A stretch of DNA of 64,000 bases from Yokenella regensburgei ATCC 49455 (GCF_000735455.1 NZ_JMPS01000020.1:1-64000), one strand, 5' to 3'. Positions 47,914 through 62,585 are shown, counted from the stretch's first letter. The notes: a model not told the origin generated them from the sequence alone. A program made the numbers and translations.

Positions 47914-48606
47914 TTATCTAATCATTCTCGTGATGATATTCGCTATACCATAATCTGAAGCCCATTCTGCTTCAAGTGCACCGGCGCGTTCAAACAACGG
48001 CTCGATAAGAAAATACATCATTTCCAGCTCTTGCATGTATAACGCAGAGTAATAAACAGGATATAACACTTGAAGGCGGCGAGCGCTGTCTGCTGCTTTC
48101 TGAACTATGCCATATGCGGTCGCTAACACAGTTCCTCTACCGGATCGACTAGCGGTAAGTGCTCTCATCTCAAGGTTCAGATTCATACCAACGCACACTG
48201 AAGTTGCGGTAGCTATGGCAAAACCTGCCTTGGTAAGTGAACTGGCAGCAATGTGGACGTTCACAGCCATAAGCAATTCTTTGATGTGTTCTAATTGTTC
48301 TGATGTTTTGTGCTTAAAAATTTCTTCAAAATAGATCCGTACCATGTTGTAGACAACGTCACCATGTTGAAGAAGATTAATAACACCGAACCCAAACCGG
48401 AAATCTTCAGTCTTTTGTTGCTGACAAACGTCCTGGTATTCATCAGTGAAACAAGATGTGTAATACAATGCACGGGTTGCACCCATCCCTATTGTTTTAA
48501 CCTGATCTATTACCATTTCCCTGACAGCAGTGAGTGCGTGATCGAGTTTTAATGCGAGGATTTTATTGGACTGTAAATAACTAATGACGTCATCTCTGTA
48601 ATACAT
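47914..48606 (-). CDS. Putative T6SS cargo effector, unknown family
   Basis: This 230-residue protein has no signal peptide. The N-terminal 110 residues are mostly helical and charged. Residues about 112-145 form a hydrophobic Ala/Gly/Thr-rich stretch (e.g. KAGFAIATATSVCVG), and residues about 180-205 are aromatic and hydrophobic (YPVYYSALYM...MMYFLIEPLF). It starts with a strong AAGGAGC site and leads an operon with a small membrane protein and hcp. The gene is more AT-rich than its neighbours. Size and layout recall the pore-forming Ssp6-type T6SS effectors of Serratia, but I could not align them. Alternatives are a helical accessory protein or an adaptor. Confidence 0.55.
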   Translation of the reverse strand: MYYRDDVISYLQSNKILALKLDHALTAVREMVIDQVKTIGMGATRALYYTSCFTDEYQDVCQQQKTEDFRFGFGVINLLQHGDVVYNMVRIYFEEIFKHKTSEQLEHIKELLMAVNVHIAASSLTKAGFAIATATSVCVGMNLNLEMRALTASRSGRGTVLATAYGIVQKAADSARRLQVLYPVYYSALYMQELEMMYFLIEPLFERAGALEAEWASDYGIANIITRMIR

Positions 48607-48702
48607 GGTTGCTCCTTGCTCATTTTTAATATCCCATTCAGAATGTAGGTGCCTCTGACAATGATGAGTATATAAACATTCATTTTAAAAAATGAGAAGT
48701 AA

Positions 48703-48732
48703 GCCGGAATAACAGTAATATTCCGGACTTTT
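48703..48732. repeat. Hairpin between the effector gene and mnmE
   Basis: CCGGAATA (48704-48711) and TATTCCGG (48719-48726) pair around a 7-base loop, followed on the plus strand by ACTTTTAAT. It lies in an AT-rich gap and may mark an insertion boundary or act as a second mnmE terminator. Confidence 0.5.
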
Positions 48733-48759
48733 AATAATATTTACGGATATAGAGAAGAA

Positions 48760-48780
48760 ACCTCCGGCGATGCCGGAGGT
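48760..48780 (-). terminator. mnmE terminator-like hairpin
   Basis: ACCTCCGGC / GCCGGAGGT form a 9-bp stem with a short loop 4 bases beyond the mnmE stop. On the minus strand it is followed by TTCTTCTC. It would insulate the downstream effector operon from mnmE transcription. Confidence 0.7.
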
Positions 48781-48783
48781 GTG

Positions 48784-50148
48784 TTACTTGCCAATACAGA
48801 AGCTCGAGAATATCCGTCCCAGCAGGTCGTCGGAGGTAAATTCACCGGTGATTTCACTTAAGTTCTGCTGTGCCAGACGTAGCTCTTCTGCCAGCAGCTC
48901 TCCTGCCCGGGCGCCCAACAGCTGCGCTTTACCTTGTTGCAGATGGGTAGCTGCGGTTTCCAGCGCCTGGAGATGGCGACGACGGGCGAGGAAGCCTCCT
49001 TCCATGTTGGTTTCAAAGCCCATGCTCTGCTTCAGGTGGTTGCGTAACACATCCACACCGCCGCCGGTGCGCGCCGAGAGACGCACAAGTGAGTGGCCAT
49101 TCACATCGGTGAGGCCTTCTGTCTCACCGGTGACGTCAGCTTTGTTTCGTACCACGGTAATCGGCAGATTTTTTGGCAGGCGGGCGATAAAGTCGGGCCA
49201 AATCTCCGCCGGATCAACGGCATCGGTGGTGGTGCCATCTACCATAAACAGTACGCGGTCGGCCTGCTCAATTTCCTGCCAGGCGCGCTCAATGCCGATA
49301 CGTTCAACTTCATCGCTGGCATCGCGCAGGCCAGCGGTATCGATAATGTGCAGTGGCATACCGTCAATGTGAATGTGCTCGCGCAGCACGTCACGGGTGG
49401 TACCGGCGATATCGGTCACGATAGCGGCTTCACGTCCGGCAAGCGCGTTCAGCAGGCTGGATTTCCCGGCGTTAGGACGCCCGGCAATCACCACTTTCAT
49501 CCCTTCGCGCAGCAGGCTGCCCTGGCGGGCTTCGGCGCGTACCGCATCGAGGTCAGCAATGACCGTGTTCAGCTGAGCTTCAATTTTGCCGTCAGAGAGA
49601 AAATCAATTTCCTCATCCGGAAAGTCGATCGCTGCTTCCACATAGATACGAAGGTGAGTGAGTGCTTCCACAAGGTGGTTCACGCGGCTGGAGAATGCCC
49701 CCTGCAGAGAATTCAGCGCGGATCGCGCTGCCTGTTCTGAGCTGGCGTCAATCAGGTCGGCAATCGCTTCGGCCTGGGCTAAATCGAGCTTGTCGTTCAG
49801 GAAGGCGCGTTCGGAAAATTCACCCGGCTTCGCAATGCGCAGGCCCGGCAGAGTCAGAATACGTTTTAACAGCAGGTCGAGGATAACCGGGCCGCCGTGA
49901 CCCTGTAGTTCTAGCACGTCTTCACCAGTAAAGGAGTTCGGGCCGGGGAACCACAGCGCAATGCCCTGGTCCAGCGGAGTGCCGTCGGTATCTTTAAATG
50001 GCAGGTAATCCGCGTAGCGTGGCTTTGGCAGTTTTCCCAGCACCGCTTCTGCCACCTCGCGCGCCTTCAGGCCGGAGATACGCAGAATGCCAACACCACC
50101 GCGTCCCGGTGGGGTTGCCTGGGCGACGATAGTGTCGTTATGGCTCAT
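48784..50148 (-). CDS. mnmE: tRNA modification GTPase MnmE
   Basis: This 454-residue GTPase pairs with MnmG for wobble uridine modification. The N-terminal THF-binding domain is followed by a helical domain with an inserted G domain at about 216-378: G1 [10 protein letters not shown]2 DIAGTTRD, G3 DTAGLRD and G4 NKAD. The protein ends with the essential CIGK (Cys451 equivalent). E. coli MnmE is 454 aa. In E. coli K-12 tnaCAB lies next to it; here that place holds sitABCD and the hcp operon. Confidence 0.98.
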   Translation of the reverse strand: MSHNDTIVAQATPPGRGGVGILRISGLKAREVAEAVLGKLPKPRYADYLPFKDTDGTPLDQGIALWFPGPNSFTGEDVLELQGHGGPVILDLLLKRILTLPGLRIAKPGEFSERAFLNDKLDLAQAEAIADLIDASSEQAARSALNSLQGAFSSRVNHLVEALTHLRIYVEAAIDFPDEEIDFLSDGKIEAQLNTVIADLDAVRAEARQGSLLREGMKVVIAGRPNAGKSSLLNALAGREAAIVTDIAGTTRDVLREHIHIDGMPLHIIDTAGLRDASDEVERIGIERAWQEIEQADRVLFMVDGTTTDAVDPAEIWPDFIARLPKNLPITVVRNKADVTGETEGLTDVNGHSLVRLSARTGGGVDVLRNHLKQSMGFETNMEGGFLARRRHLQALETAATHLQQGKAQLLGARAGELLAEELRLAQQNLSEITGEFTSDDLLGRIFSSFCIGK

Positions 50149-50220
50149 GGTTAGTCTCGTTCAATACAAATAAAAAAGGCGGTCAATAGACCGCCCTTAT
50201 TTTAGCGCTAAGTTACCAGA

Positions 50221-51864
50221 TCAGGACTTTTTCTTTTCGCGGCTATGCAGGCCACGTTTTTCCAGACCACGGTAAATCAGCTGCTGCTGGATGATGGTTA
50301 CCAGGTTGCTGACGATATAGTACAGCACCAGACCTGACGGGAACCACAGGAAGAACACCGTGAAGATGACCGGCATGAAGGTCATGATCTTCTGCTGCAT
50401 CGGGTCGGTCACGGTGGTCGGCGACATCTTCTGAATGAAGAACATCGTTACGCCCATCAGGATCGGCAGGATGTAGTACGGGTCTTGTGCGGACAAGTCA
50501 TGGATCCACAGGGCAAACGGCGCATGACGCAGTTCAACGGAGCCCATCAGCATGTAGTACAGCGCAAGGAAGATAGGCATCTGGATGATAAGCGGGAAGC
50601 AGCCACCCAGTGGGTTCACTTTCTCAGCTTTGTACAGGGCCATCATTTCCTGGCTCTGACGTTGTTTGTCATCGCCCAGACGCTCACGCATAGCCTGAAT
50701 CTTCGGCTGCAGCATACGCATCTTCGCCATGGAGGTGTACTGCGCTTTGGTCAGCGGGTACATGATGCCACGAACGATGAAGGTGATAACAATGATGGAG
50801 AAGCCCCAGTTGCCCAGGAAGCTATGGATCCACTTCAGCAGTTTGAACAGCGGCTGAGAGATGAACCACAGCCAGCCGTAGTCTACGGTCAGGTCAAGGT
50901 GTGGCGCGACAGCTGCCATTTTGTCCTGAATTTCCGGGCCCACCCACAGGGTGCTGGAGAGGTTTGCACTCTGGCCTGGCTGAACCAGCGTCGGCTGAGA
51001 TTTGTAGCCAATGGCCGCAATACCGTTACCGAGGTTGGTGGTGTAGAAGTTGCTGGAAGCATCATTACCTGGAACCCATGCGGTTGCAAAGTACTGCTGC
51101 AGCATGGCAACCCAACCGCCTTTGGAACTGACGTTCAGGTTTTCGTTATCGGCAATTTTGTCGAATTTGTATTTTTCGTACTTCGCATCAGGCGTTGAGT
51201 ACGCGGCGCCACGGAAGGTGTGCAGCGCAAAGTTGCTGCTACCGGTGTCGCGATGTGAAGGCAGATTGATGGATTGCTTCAGCTGACCAAATGCAGACAG
51301 CTCCAGCGGCTTCTCACCAACGTTCTTCACGTCATAGCTAACTTTCACCGCATATTCACCACGTTTCAGGGTGAAGGTTTTGGTGAAGACGTTGCCTGCT
51401 TTATCGGTGTACGTCAGCGGGATCACGATGTCGTTCTGGCCATCAGCCAGCACATACGCATCTTTATCGACGTTGTACAGCGGACGCGGGCCATTCGCCG
51501 GGTTGTCCGGACCATCACGACCGGTCAGGCCGCTTTGAGCCTGATAGATAAACTGTGGCGTGGTTTCCAGTAACTGGAACGGTTCAGAAGACTTCAGCTC
51601 TTTCGGGTAAGCCGGAAGCAGCGCTTGCTCAACATCACCACCACTGGTGTTGATGGTCAGCTCAAGCACGTCCGTTTTAACCGTGATCAGTTTCCCCTGG
51701 CCACTGGCCGGTACGCCCTGGTCGGCGGCGCTACCCGCTGCGGTGGTCGTTGTCTGCGTGGTCTGCTGCTGGGGTTGAGGATTTTTATCCTGTTCCCAGG
51801 CCTGCCAGATCATGAAAGACACGAACAACAAAGCGATGATAAGAAGATTGCGTTGCGAATCCAT
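50221..51864 (-). CDS. yidC: Membrane protein insertase YidC
   Basis: This 547-residue inner-membrane insertase works with or without SecYEG. It has an N-terminal helix (residues about 5-22) and a large periplasmic beta-sandwich domain (about 25-340). Five conserved helices form the hydrophilic groove, with the essential Arg in the first of them ([21 protein letters not shown]). The tail is basic ([11 protein letters not shown]). E. coli YidC is 548 aa. It is preceded by yidD and rnpA in the usual order. Confidence 0.98.
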   Translation of the reverse strand: MDSQRNLLIIALLFVSFMIWQAWEQDKNPQPQQQTTQTTTTAAGSAADQGVPASGQGKLITVKTDVLELTINTSGGDVEQALLPAYPKELKSSEPFQLLETTPQFIYQAQSGLTGRDGPDNPANGPRPLYNVDKDAYVLADGQNDIVIPLTYTDKAGNVFTKTFTLKRGEYAVKVSYDVKNVGEKPLELSAFGQLKQSINLPSHRDTGSSNFALHTFRGAAYSTPDAKYEKYKFDKIADNENLNVSSKGGWVAMLQQYFATAWVPGNDASSNFYTTNLGNGIAAIGYKSQPTLVQPGQSANLSSTLWVGPEIQDKMAAVAPHLDLTVDYGWLWFISQPLFKLLKWIHSFLGNWGFSIIVITFIVRGIMYPLTKAQYTSMAKMRMLQPKIQAMRERLGDDKQRQSQEMMALYKAEKVNPLGGCFPLIIQMPIFLALYYMLMGSVELRHAPFALWIHDLSAQDPYYILPILMGVTMFFIQKMSPTTVTDPMQQKIMTFMPVIFTVFFLWFPSGLVLYYIVSNLVTIIQQQLIYRGLEKRGLHSREKKKS

Positions 51865-51866
51865 CG

Positions 51867-52124
51867 TTAGTGTTCTCTGGTATCAAATGGTCCTGGTGGG
51901 ACGGGATCGTCTCCACCCGGGTGTAAAGGGTGGCATTTTAATACGCGTTTCACTGTCAACCAACTGCCTTTTATCACTCCAAACCTGCGCAATGCCTCAA
52001 TTCCGTATTGCGAACAGGTTGGTGTGAAACGACAATGCGGCCCGAGAAGCGGACTTATCAGGCGCTGATACCCCCTTATCAGGGTAATCAGGACCCGCGA
52101 GCCAGGCGGCAATGGCGGCGCCAT
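51867..52124 (-). CDS. yidD: Membrane protein insertion efficiency factor YidD
   Basis: This 85-residue YidD-family protein has conserved [28 protein letters not shown] with paired Cys, and [10 protein letters not shown]. In E. coli it binds the inner membrane and helps YidC-dependent insertion. Its start overlaps the end of rnpA by 37 bases. It lies 2 bases from yidC. Confidence 0.95.
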   Translation of the reverse strand: MAPPLPPGSRVLITLIRGYQRLISPLLGPHCRFTPTCSQYGIEALRRFGVIKGSWLTVKRVLKCHPLHPGGDDPVPPGPFDTREH

Positions 52125-52447
52125 AATTTTTCCAACGCTTCCGAGAGAGCACGGTTATCGAGGTCAGCAACCCCTTTTTTCGCCACCACCACGAAGTCCA
52201 TTGCGGGGAGTTCATGCTGACGTAAACGGAAGCTTTCACGCGTCAGACGTTTAATCCGATTGCGTTCATGCGCGCGTTTGACGTTTTTCTTGGCGACAGT
52301 AAGACCGATGCGGGGATGCCCCAGCGAATTCAGGCGGCCGAGGATGGTGATTTGCGGCGTGCCAGCCCGTTGTGGCTGCTGGAAGACGAAAGTGAAATGA
52401 CTGGGAGTTAACAAACGTAACTCCCTGGGAAATGCGAGCTTAACCAC
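52088..52447 (-). CDS. rnpA: RNase P protein component
   Basis: This 119-residue basic protein binds the RNase P RNA for 5' tRNA maturation. The RNR signature is [20 protein letters not shown]. It starts with GTG (52445-52447), 17 bases after rpmH. The sequence nearly equals E. coli RnpA (119 aa). Confidence 0.97.
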   Translation of the reverse strand: MVKLAFPRELRLLTPSHFTFVFQQPQRAGTPQITILGRLNSLGHPRIGLTVAKKNVKRAHERNRIKRLTRESFRLRQHELPAMDFVVVAKKGVADLDNRALSEALEKLWRRHCRLARGS

Positions 52448-52464
52448 TCAGGGGTTAGCTTTTA

Positions 52465-53204
<740 letters not shown>

Positions 53205-54611
53205 GTGTCACTTTCGCTTTGGCAGCAGTGTCTTGCCCGACTGCAGGATGAGTTACCAGCCACAGAATTCAGCATGTGGATCCGCCCTTTGCAGGCGGAA
53301 CTGAGCGATAACACGCTGGCACTGTATGCGCCAAACCGTTTCGTCCTTGATTGGGTAAGAGATAAATACCTTAATAATATTAATGGCTTACTCAATGATT
53401 TTTGCGGTACGCAAGTACCACAGCTGCGTTTTGAAGTTGGGACTAAGCCTGTGGCTCAGATGGTCAGAGAGCCTGCGCATGCTGCGGCAGTTGCCGCTCC
53501 GGCGCAAATGACCCAGGTTCAGACGCCGCGTGCAGCCCCTGCGCCGCGTCCAGGCTGGGACAATGTTCCGGCACCCGCAGAACCAACCTATCGTTCTAAC
53601 GTAAACGTTAAACACACCTTTGATAACTTCGTTGAGGGTAAATCGAACCAACTGGCGCGCGCGGCGGCCCGTCAGGTGGCTGATAACCCGGGCGGTGCTT
53701 ATAACCCGCTGTTCCTGTACGGCGGCACGGGTTTGGGTAAAACACACCTGCTGCACGCGGTGGGTAATGGCATCGTGGCGCGCAAACCGAATGCCAAAGT
53801 GGTGTATATGCACTCTGAACGCTTTGTGCAGGATATGGTAAAAGCCCTGCAAAACAACGCCATTGAAGAGTTTAAGCGCTACTACCGCTCCGTTGACGCC
53901 CTGCTTATCGACGATATTCAATTCTTTGCTAATAAAGAACGCTCCCAGGAAGAGTTTTTCCACACCTTTAATGCTCTGCTGGAAGGCAATCAGCAGATAA
54001 TCCTGACATCAGATCGCTATCCAAAAGAGATTAACGGCGTGGAAGATCGCCTGAAATCCCGCTTTGGCTGGGGGCTGACGGTGGCTATCGAGCCGCCGGA
54101 GCTAGAAACCCGCGTGGCCATCCTGATGAAAAAAGCCGACGAAAACGACATTCGTCTGCCGGGTGAGGTGGCGTTCTTTATTGCCAAACGCCTGCGTTCC
54201 AACGTTCGTGAGCTGGAAGGGGCACTGAACCGTGTCATCGCTAACGCCAACTTCACCGGACGAGCGATCACCATTGATTTCGTGCGTGAAGCGCTGAGAG
54301 ATCTACTGGCGCTGCAGGAAAAACTGGTCACTATCGACAACATTCAGAAGACAGTGGCTGAGTATTACAAGATTAAGGTTGCGGATCTGCTCTCCAAGCG
54401 CCGTTCCCGTTCGGTTGCCCGCCCGCGCCAGATGGCGATGGCGCTGGCAAAAGAGCTCACCAACCACAGCCTGCCGGAAATCGGTGATGCGTTTGGTGGC
54501 CGCGACCACACCACCGTGCTGCACGCCTGTCGTAAAATTGAACAGTTGCGTGAAGAAAGCCACGACATCAAAGAAGATTTCTCCAATTTAATCAGAACAT
54601 TATCTTCGTGA
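53205..54611 (+). CDS. dnaA: Replication initiator DnaA
   Basis: This 468-residue AAA+ initiator binds oriC. Domain I is at about 1-90 ([15 protein letters not shown]), followed by a variable linker rich in Ala/Pro. The AAA+ domain at about 130-345 has Walker [11 protein letters not shown], Walker [10 protein letters not shown] and sensor 2 region [13 protein letters not shown]. The C-terminal DNA-binding domain at about 375-468 contains the signature [14 protein letters not shown]. The GTG at 53205, with GGAG 6 bases upstream, matches the E. coli start. Confidence 0.98.
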   Translation: MSLSLWQQCLARLQDELPATEFSMWIRPLQAELSDNTLALYAPNRFVLDWVRDKYLNNINGLLNDFCGTQVPQLRFEVGTKPVAQMVREPAHAAAVAAPAQMTQVQTPRAAPAPRPGWDNVPAPAEPTYRSNVNVKHTFDNFVEGKSNQLARAAARQVADNPGGAYNPLFLYGGTGLGKTHLLHAVGNGIVARKPNAKVVYMHSERFVQDMVKALQNNAIEEFKRYYRSVDALLIDDIQFFANKERSQEEFFHTFNALLEGNQQIILTSDRYPKEINGVEDRLKSRFGWGLTVAIEPPELETRVAILMKKADENDIRLPGEVAFFIAKRLRSNVRELEGALNRVIANANFTGRAITIDFVREALRDLLALQEKLVTIDNIQKTVAEYYKIKVADLLSKRRSRSVARPRQMAMALAKELTNHSLPEIGDAFGGRDHTTVLHACRKIEQLREESHDIKEDFSNLIRTLSS

Positions 54612-54615
54612 CGCT

Positions 54616-55715
54616 ATGAAATTTACCGTAGAACGTGAACATTTATTAAAACCGTTACAACAGGTGAGTGGTCCGTTAGGTGGCCGCCCGACGCTGCCTA
54701 TTCTCGGTAACCTGCTGCTGCAGGTCGCTGACGGTACGCTGTCGCTGACCGGTACCGACCTTGAGATGGAAATGGTCGCACGCGTCACGCTCACCCAACC
54801 GCACGAACCAGGCGCAACGACGGTTCCGGCGCGCAAGTTCTTTGATATCTGCCGCGGGTTGCCGGAAGGTGCTGAAATCGCACTGCAGCTGGAAGGCGAT
54901 CGCATGCTGGTGCGTTCCGGGCGTAGTCGTTTCTCGCTCTCTACGCTGCCGGCCGCCGATTTCCCAAACCTGGACGACTGGCAGAGCGAAGTTGAATTCA
55001 CCCTGCCACAGGCGACCATGAAGCGTCTGATTGAAGCCACGCAGTTCTCGATGGCGCATCAGGACGTTCGCTACTACTTAAACGGTATGCTGTTTGAGAC
55101 CGAAGGCGAAGAGCTGCGCACCGTCGCGACCGACGGTCACCGTCTGGCGGTGTGCTCCATGCCGCTTGGCGAAGCGTTGCCGAACCATTCGGTGATCGTG
55201 CCGCGTAAAGGGGTCATTGAGCTGATGCGTATGCTCGACGGTGGCGAAAACCCGCTGCGCGTACAGATTGGCAGCAATAATATCCGTGCACACGTCGGCG
55301 ATTTTATCTTCACTTCGAAGCTGGTTGATGGCCGTTTCCCGGATTATCGCCGCGTATTGCCGAAGAATCCGGATAAACACCTGGAAGCCGGTTGCGATCT
55401 GCTGAAGCAGGCTTTCGCCCGTGCAGCGATTCTGTCGAATGAAAAATTCCGCGGCGTGCGCCTGTACGTCAGCGAAAACCAGCTGAAAATTACCGCTAAC
55501 AACCCGGAACAGGAAGAAGCGGAAGAGATGCTGGATGTCACCTACGGTGGCACCGAAATGGAAATCGGCTTTAACGTCAGCTATGTGCTGGATGTCCTGA
55601 ATGCGTTGAAGTGTGAAAACGTCCGCATTCTGTTAACTGACTCTGTTTCGAGCGTACAGATTGAAGATGCCGCATCGCAGTCGGCTGCCTATGTTGTTAT
55701 GCCAATGAGACTGTA

Positions 55716-55716
<1 letters not shown>
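54616..55716 (+). CDS. dnaN: DNA polymerase III beta sliding clamp
   Basis: This 366-residue protein has three similar domains and forms the ring-shaped dimer that tethers Pol III. The C-terminus ends [10 protein letters not shown], part of the clamp-binding pocket. It starts 4 bases after dnaA, and its TAA overlaps the recF ATG by one base (TAATG). E. coli DnaN is 366 aa and nearly identical. Confidence 0.99.
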
Positions 55717-59232
<3,516 letters not shown>

Positions 59233-59241
59233 GCCGTTTTT

Positions 59242-59291
59242 CCCCTCACCCTAACCTTCTCCCCATACGGGAGAGGGCCGGGGTGAGGGGA
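59242..59291. repeat. GC-rich intergenic palindrome, copy 4
   Basis: CCCCTCACCC...TCTCCCC ATAC GGGAGAGGGCC...GGGGTGAGGGG is a nested palindrome, the longest copy of the family in this window. It lies 9 bases after the gyrB stop and may stabilise the 3' end of that message. Confidence 0.8.
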
Positions 59292-59415
59292 ATAGCTTCA
59301 CACAAAAGAGGAATCCCTCTTCACCATTCCGGCCCCTTTTTCCCCGCTTTCCGTTGCTGTTTTTTGAGCTAAATCGCGTTAGCATGAGCAAAGACTCATT
59401 TAAATCGGGGATCTC

Positions 59416-60228
59416 ATGGCTATCAAACTCATTGCAATCGATATGGACGGTACTTTATTGCTTCCGGACCATACCATCTCTCCTGCGGTAAAAAACGCTA
59501 TTGCCGCCGCGCGCATGCGTGGAGTCAACGTAGTGCTGACTACGGGTCGCCCTTACGCTGGCGTGCACAGCTACCTGAAAGAGCTGCACATGGAGCAGCC
59601 GGGAGACTATTGCATTACCTATAACGGTGCCCTGGTACAGAAAGCCAGCGACGGCAGCACCGTCGCCCAGACGGCCCTCAGCTATGACGATTATCTCTAT
59701 CTGGAAAAACTGTCCCGCGAAGTGGGCTCTCACTTCCACGCGCTGGACCGTAACACGCTCTACACCGCCAACCGTGACATCAGCTACTACACCGTTCATG
59801 AGTCCTACGTTGCGACCATTCCGCTGGTGTTCTGCGAAGCTGAGAAAATGGATCCGCAGACCCAGTTCCTCAAAGTGATGATGATTGATGAGCCAGCCAT
59901 CCTGGATAAAGCCATTGCGCGCATCCCGGCGGAAGTGAAAGAAAAATACACCGTGCTGAAAAGTGCGCCGTATTTCCTCGAGATCCTCGACAAACGCGTC
60001 AATAAAGGTACCGGCGTGAAATCGCTGGCGGATGCGCTGGGGATCAAACCGGAAGAGGTTATGGCGATTGGCGATCAGGAAAACGATATCGCGATGATTG
60101 AGTACGCCGGAGTGGGCGTAGCGATGGATAACGCGATTTCATCGGTGAAAGAGGTGGCTAATTTTGTCACCAAATCAAACCACGAAGATGGCGTAGCCTA
60201 CGCCATTGAGAAGTTTGTGCTGGCCTGA
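59416..60228 (+). CDS. yidA: HAD-superfamily sugar phosphatase YidA
   Basis: This 270-residue Cof-type (IIB) HAD phosphatase has motif I DMDGTLLLPDH, motif II LTTGRPYAG, motif III Lys in NKGTGVKSLADALG and motif IV AIGDQENDIAMIEYAG. E. coli YidA dephosphorylates several sugar phosphates, including erythrose 4-phosphate. It is a separate unit from gyrB, with a 183-base gap containing a repeat. Confidence 0.96.
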   Translation: MAIKLIAIDMDGTLLLPDHTISPAVKNAIAAARMRGVNVVLTTGRPYAGVHSYLKELHMEQPGDYCITYNGALVQKASDGSTVAQTALSYDDYLYLEKLSREVGSHFHALDRNTLYTANRDISYYTVHESYVATIPLVFCEAEKMDPQTQFLKVMMIDEPAILDKAIARIPAEVKEKYTVLKSAPYFLEILDKRVNKGTGVKSLADALGIKPEEVMAIGDQENDIAMIEYAGVGVAMDNAISSVKEVANFVTKSNHEDGVAYAIEKFVLA

Positions 60229-60244
60229 CAGAGCGCGGCACTCC

Positions 60245-60270
60245 GTCCGGCAGGTTTTTGCTTGCCGGAC
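60245..60270 (+). terminator. yidA downstream hairpin
   Basis: GTCCGGCA (60245-60252) and TGCCGGAC (60263-60270) form a perfect 8-bp stem with a loop of 10 bases. It is REP-like (CCGGCA core) and has no T tract after it, so it is a transcript-end marker rather than a clear intrinsic terminator. Confidence 0.55.
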
Positions 60271-60435
60271 CACCATTCATAATTCATGTGAATGATCACG
60301 CCCACAATATCCACAATTTTTTTGTTATTTTATGTGAATTCGCACTGAATTCATAAATGAAAACAACGATTTCCTGTATCCTTCCCCCTCCCTTTTCATC
60401 GGCGTTTATCGCCACACAAGACCACTTCATCAGAT

Positions 60436-61443
60436 ATGAATAACTATATCCGTACGGTACTGGTGAGCTTACCCTGTATGGCTTTTCAGTCCTGGGCTGC
60501 AATGGCCCCAGCGACACCTCCTGCCTCTCTTTATAATTATCAGGACGATAACCCAACAGCGGTAACCACTCCCTCTGAGGAAACCAAACAGCCGCAATCT
60601 TCTTCGATACTGCCGTTCTACGGCGACGAAGCGCGAGCGCGGGGCTACGATTTGCCCGAACCATTCGGCGTAAACATCAACTACATGAATATGCGGCAGA
60701 ACATTTCTGTCGACAGTATTGCCTTTAGCGGCCTGGCGTTGGGGTCCATACCTCTGGATAACCTCTTTAAAATCAACGTCGGCGATACCCGTGAAAGCAG
60801 TAAAACGGAAACCGTCAGGCTCGATGCCTGGGTATTACCGTTTATGAACGTGTATGGCCTGGTCGGTCACACCGAAGGGCATTCGGTCTCTGACATCGGC
60901 GTTGGGATCAAAATGGGCAAGAATGAAATCAGGCCCGACAATCTGCAAAACCTGAAATTCCAGCTCGATTTTAAAGGCACCACCTACGGCGCCGGGACTA
61001 CGTTTGTGGGCGGGATCGGTAACTGGTTTGCCCTGCTTGATGCCAACTATACTCAGACACGTTTTGATATTCTTGACGGCAGTATCGATGCCTTTACGCT
61101 CACGCCGCGCGTTGGCTACCGATTTACTACGCCAGGTGTGGATGCATTGCATTTGCCGGCCGGGAAGCTGAACGTCTGGGTCGGGAGCATGTACCAGGAC
61201 GTGCAGCAGGAATTTAAGGGCAGCCTTAACGATCTGACCATGCCGTCAGAGGAACTGCAGAAGATGGTGGACATGGCGAACCGCAGCGGCAATGGCCGTT
61301 TCGACGTCAAACAGCATCTGAAATCCCCATGGAACGTACTGGTGGGGGCGCAGTATGAAATCACCCGTAACTTCAACGTGACAACGGAGTTTGGCTTTGC
61401 AGAACGTAATAGCTTCTTCGTTGCGGGCGAGTACCGCTTCTGA
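60436..61443 (+). CDS. Predicted outer-membrane beta-barrel protein
   Basis: This 335-residue exported protein has a Sec-type signal (about 1-22, cleavage near SWAAMA) and a Pro/Thr/Ser-rich linker. Alternating hydrophobic strands typical of an outer-membrane barrel follow (e.g. AWVLPFMNVYGLVGH, FALLDANYTQTRFDI, LTPRVGYRF). It ends in the barrel signature FVAGEYRF with terminal Phe. It is the first of three overlapping genes, and its stop overlaps the next start by one base (TGATG). I do not recognise a named homologue; E. coli K-12 has yidX in this position instead. Its function is unknown. Confidence 0.7.
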   Translation: MNNYIRTVLVSLPCMAFQSWAAMAPATPPASLYNYQDDNPTAVTTPSEETKQPQSSSILPFYGDEARARGYDLPEPFGVNINYMNMRQNISVDSIAFSGLALGSIPLDNLFKINVGDTRESSKTETVRLDAWVLPFMNVYGLVGHTEGHSVSDIGVGIKMGKNEIRPDNLQNLKFQLDFKGTTYGAGTTFVGGIGNWFALLDANYTQTRFDILDGSIDAFTLTPRVGYRFTTPGVDALHLPAGKLNVWVGSMYQDVQQEFKGSLNDLTMPSEELQKMVDMANRSGNGRFDVKQHLKSPWNVLVGAQYEITRNFNVTTEFGFAERNSFFVAGEYRF

Positions 61444-62585
61444 TGCGTAACATGACTCCCGCACTCCTGGTTTTCGCAGGATTGCTGGCGTTGCCCTGCG
61501 GCGCGCAGTCACTTCTGCCAAGCCGGGAGCAAATCGACGGCTGGCTGGCACCTTTGGGTGCCAGCAACCAGTTTGATGCCAGCAAAGGGATCGACTGGGG
61601 CGTGATGCCCGGACCTTTTTACACGCCGGAACTGGGGATTGGGCTCGGCACCGCCATCGTGGGTATGTATCGTCCGGATCCAGACGATACCGTGAGCCAG
61701 AACTCAACGCTGTCGCTCAGTGGTTACGCCAGTGCTACCGGTGCCTTCGGGCTTAATATTAATAATTACGCCTTTTTCGCCGACGATCGCTGGCGTTTCT
61801 TTGTTGATGGCTCCCTGAATAACACGCCGACATATTACTGGGGGCAGGGGTTTGCCGCCGGCGATAACGACAATCAAAAGCAGAAGTACACCTCGCAGGG
61901 ATTTACCCTGCGCCCGATGGTCTATCGACAACTGGTTGATCATGCCTATCTGGGGGTGGGATGGTCTGTGGCGATGGAGCATGCCGCTGACATTGATGCT
62001 GACGATCCGCGACGCATAGAAAGCACGCCGCAGGGAACGTCGGTGTTTAGCTCCGGCGCAAGCGTTGCGCTCACCTGGGATGACCGCGATTTTGTGCCGA
62101 ACCCGCGTAGCGGGCAGGCCGCGGATATTCGCTATACCCGCTATACCCCCGGCACAGGAAGCGACACCCAGTTTGATGAGTACGCGCTACACTACAGCCG
62201 CTACCATCCGATCACCGAAAATGGCGTGCTGGCCTGGGAGGTGAACGGTGATTTCACCCAGGGCGATGTGCCGTGGAATATGCTGCCACTGCTTGGTAGC
62301 AATGAGCGGATGCGCGGTTACTATGAAGGCCGCTATCGCGACAAAAATGTGATCAGTGGCCAGCTGGAATATCGTCAGAAACTGAGCTGGCGACACGGTA
62401 TTGTCGGCTGGGTCGGTGCGGGCACGATGGCGCCTTCGTTTCACGAGCTCGATAACGGACGCTGGTTACCTTCGGCGGGCGTGGGGTATCGTTTTGAATT
62501 CAAACCGCGCATGAACGTGCGTCTCGACTATGGTATCGGTAAAGGTAGCAGCGGGTTTTACTTTCAGGTTGGAGAGGCATTTTGA
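61443..62585 (+). CDS. Short Omp85/BamA-TamA-family outer-membrane protein
   Basis: This 380-residue protein has a signal peptide (about 1-22, ending CGAQS). The rest resembles the C-terminal 16-strand barrel of Omp85 proteins (bacterial surface antigen domain). Features are WDDRDFVPNPRSG (about 212-224), the loop-6 MRGYYEGRYRD (290-300, equivalent to the conserved VRGF/Y), YGIGKG and a terminal Phe. It has no room for POTRA domains, so it is a stand-alone barrel. It is translationally coupled to the genes on both sides. It may be a lipid- or protein-handling pore, but no substrate can be inferred. Confidence 0.75.
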   Translation: MRNMTPALLVFAGLLALPCGAQSLLPSREQIDGWLAPLGASNQFDASKGIDWGVMPGPFYTPELGIGLGTAIVGMYRPDPDDTVSQNSTLSLSGYASATGAFGLNINNYAFFADDRWRFFVDGSLNNTPTYYWGQGFAAGDNDNQKQKYTSQGFTLRPMVYRQLVDHAYLGVGWSVAMEHAADIDADDPRRIESTPQGTSVFSSGASVALTWDDRDFVPNPRSGQAADIRYTRYTPGTGSDTQFDEYALHYSRYHPITENGVLAWEVNGDFTQGDVPWNMLPLLGSNERMRGYYEGRYRDKNVISGQLEYRQKLSWRHGIVGWVGAGTMAPSFHELDNGRWLPSAGVGYRFEFKPRMNVRLDYGIGKGSSGFYFQVGEAF

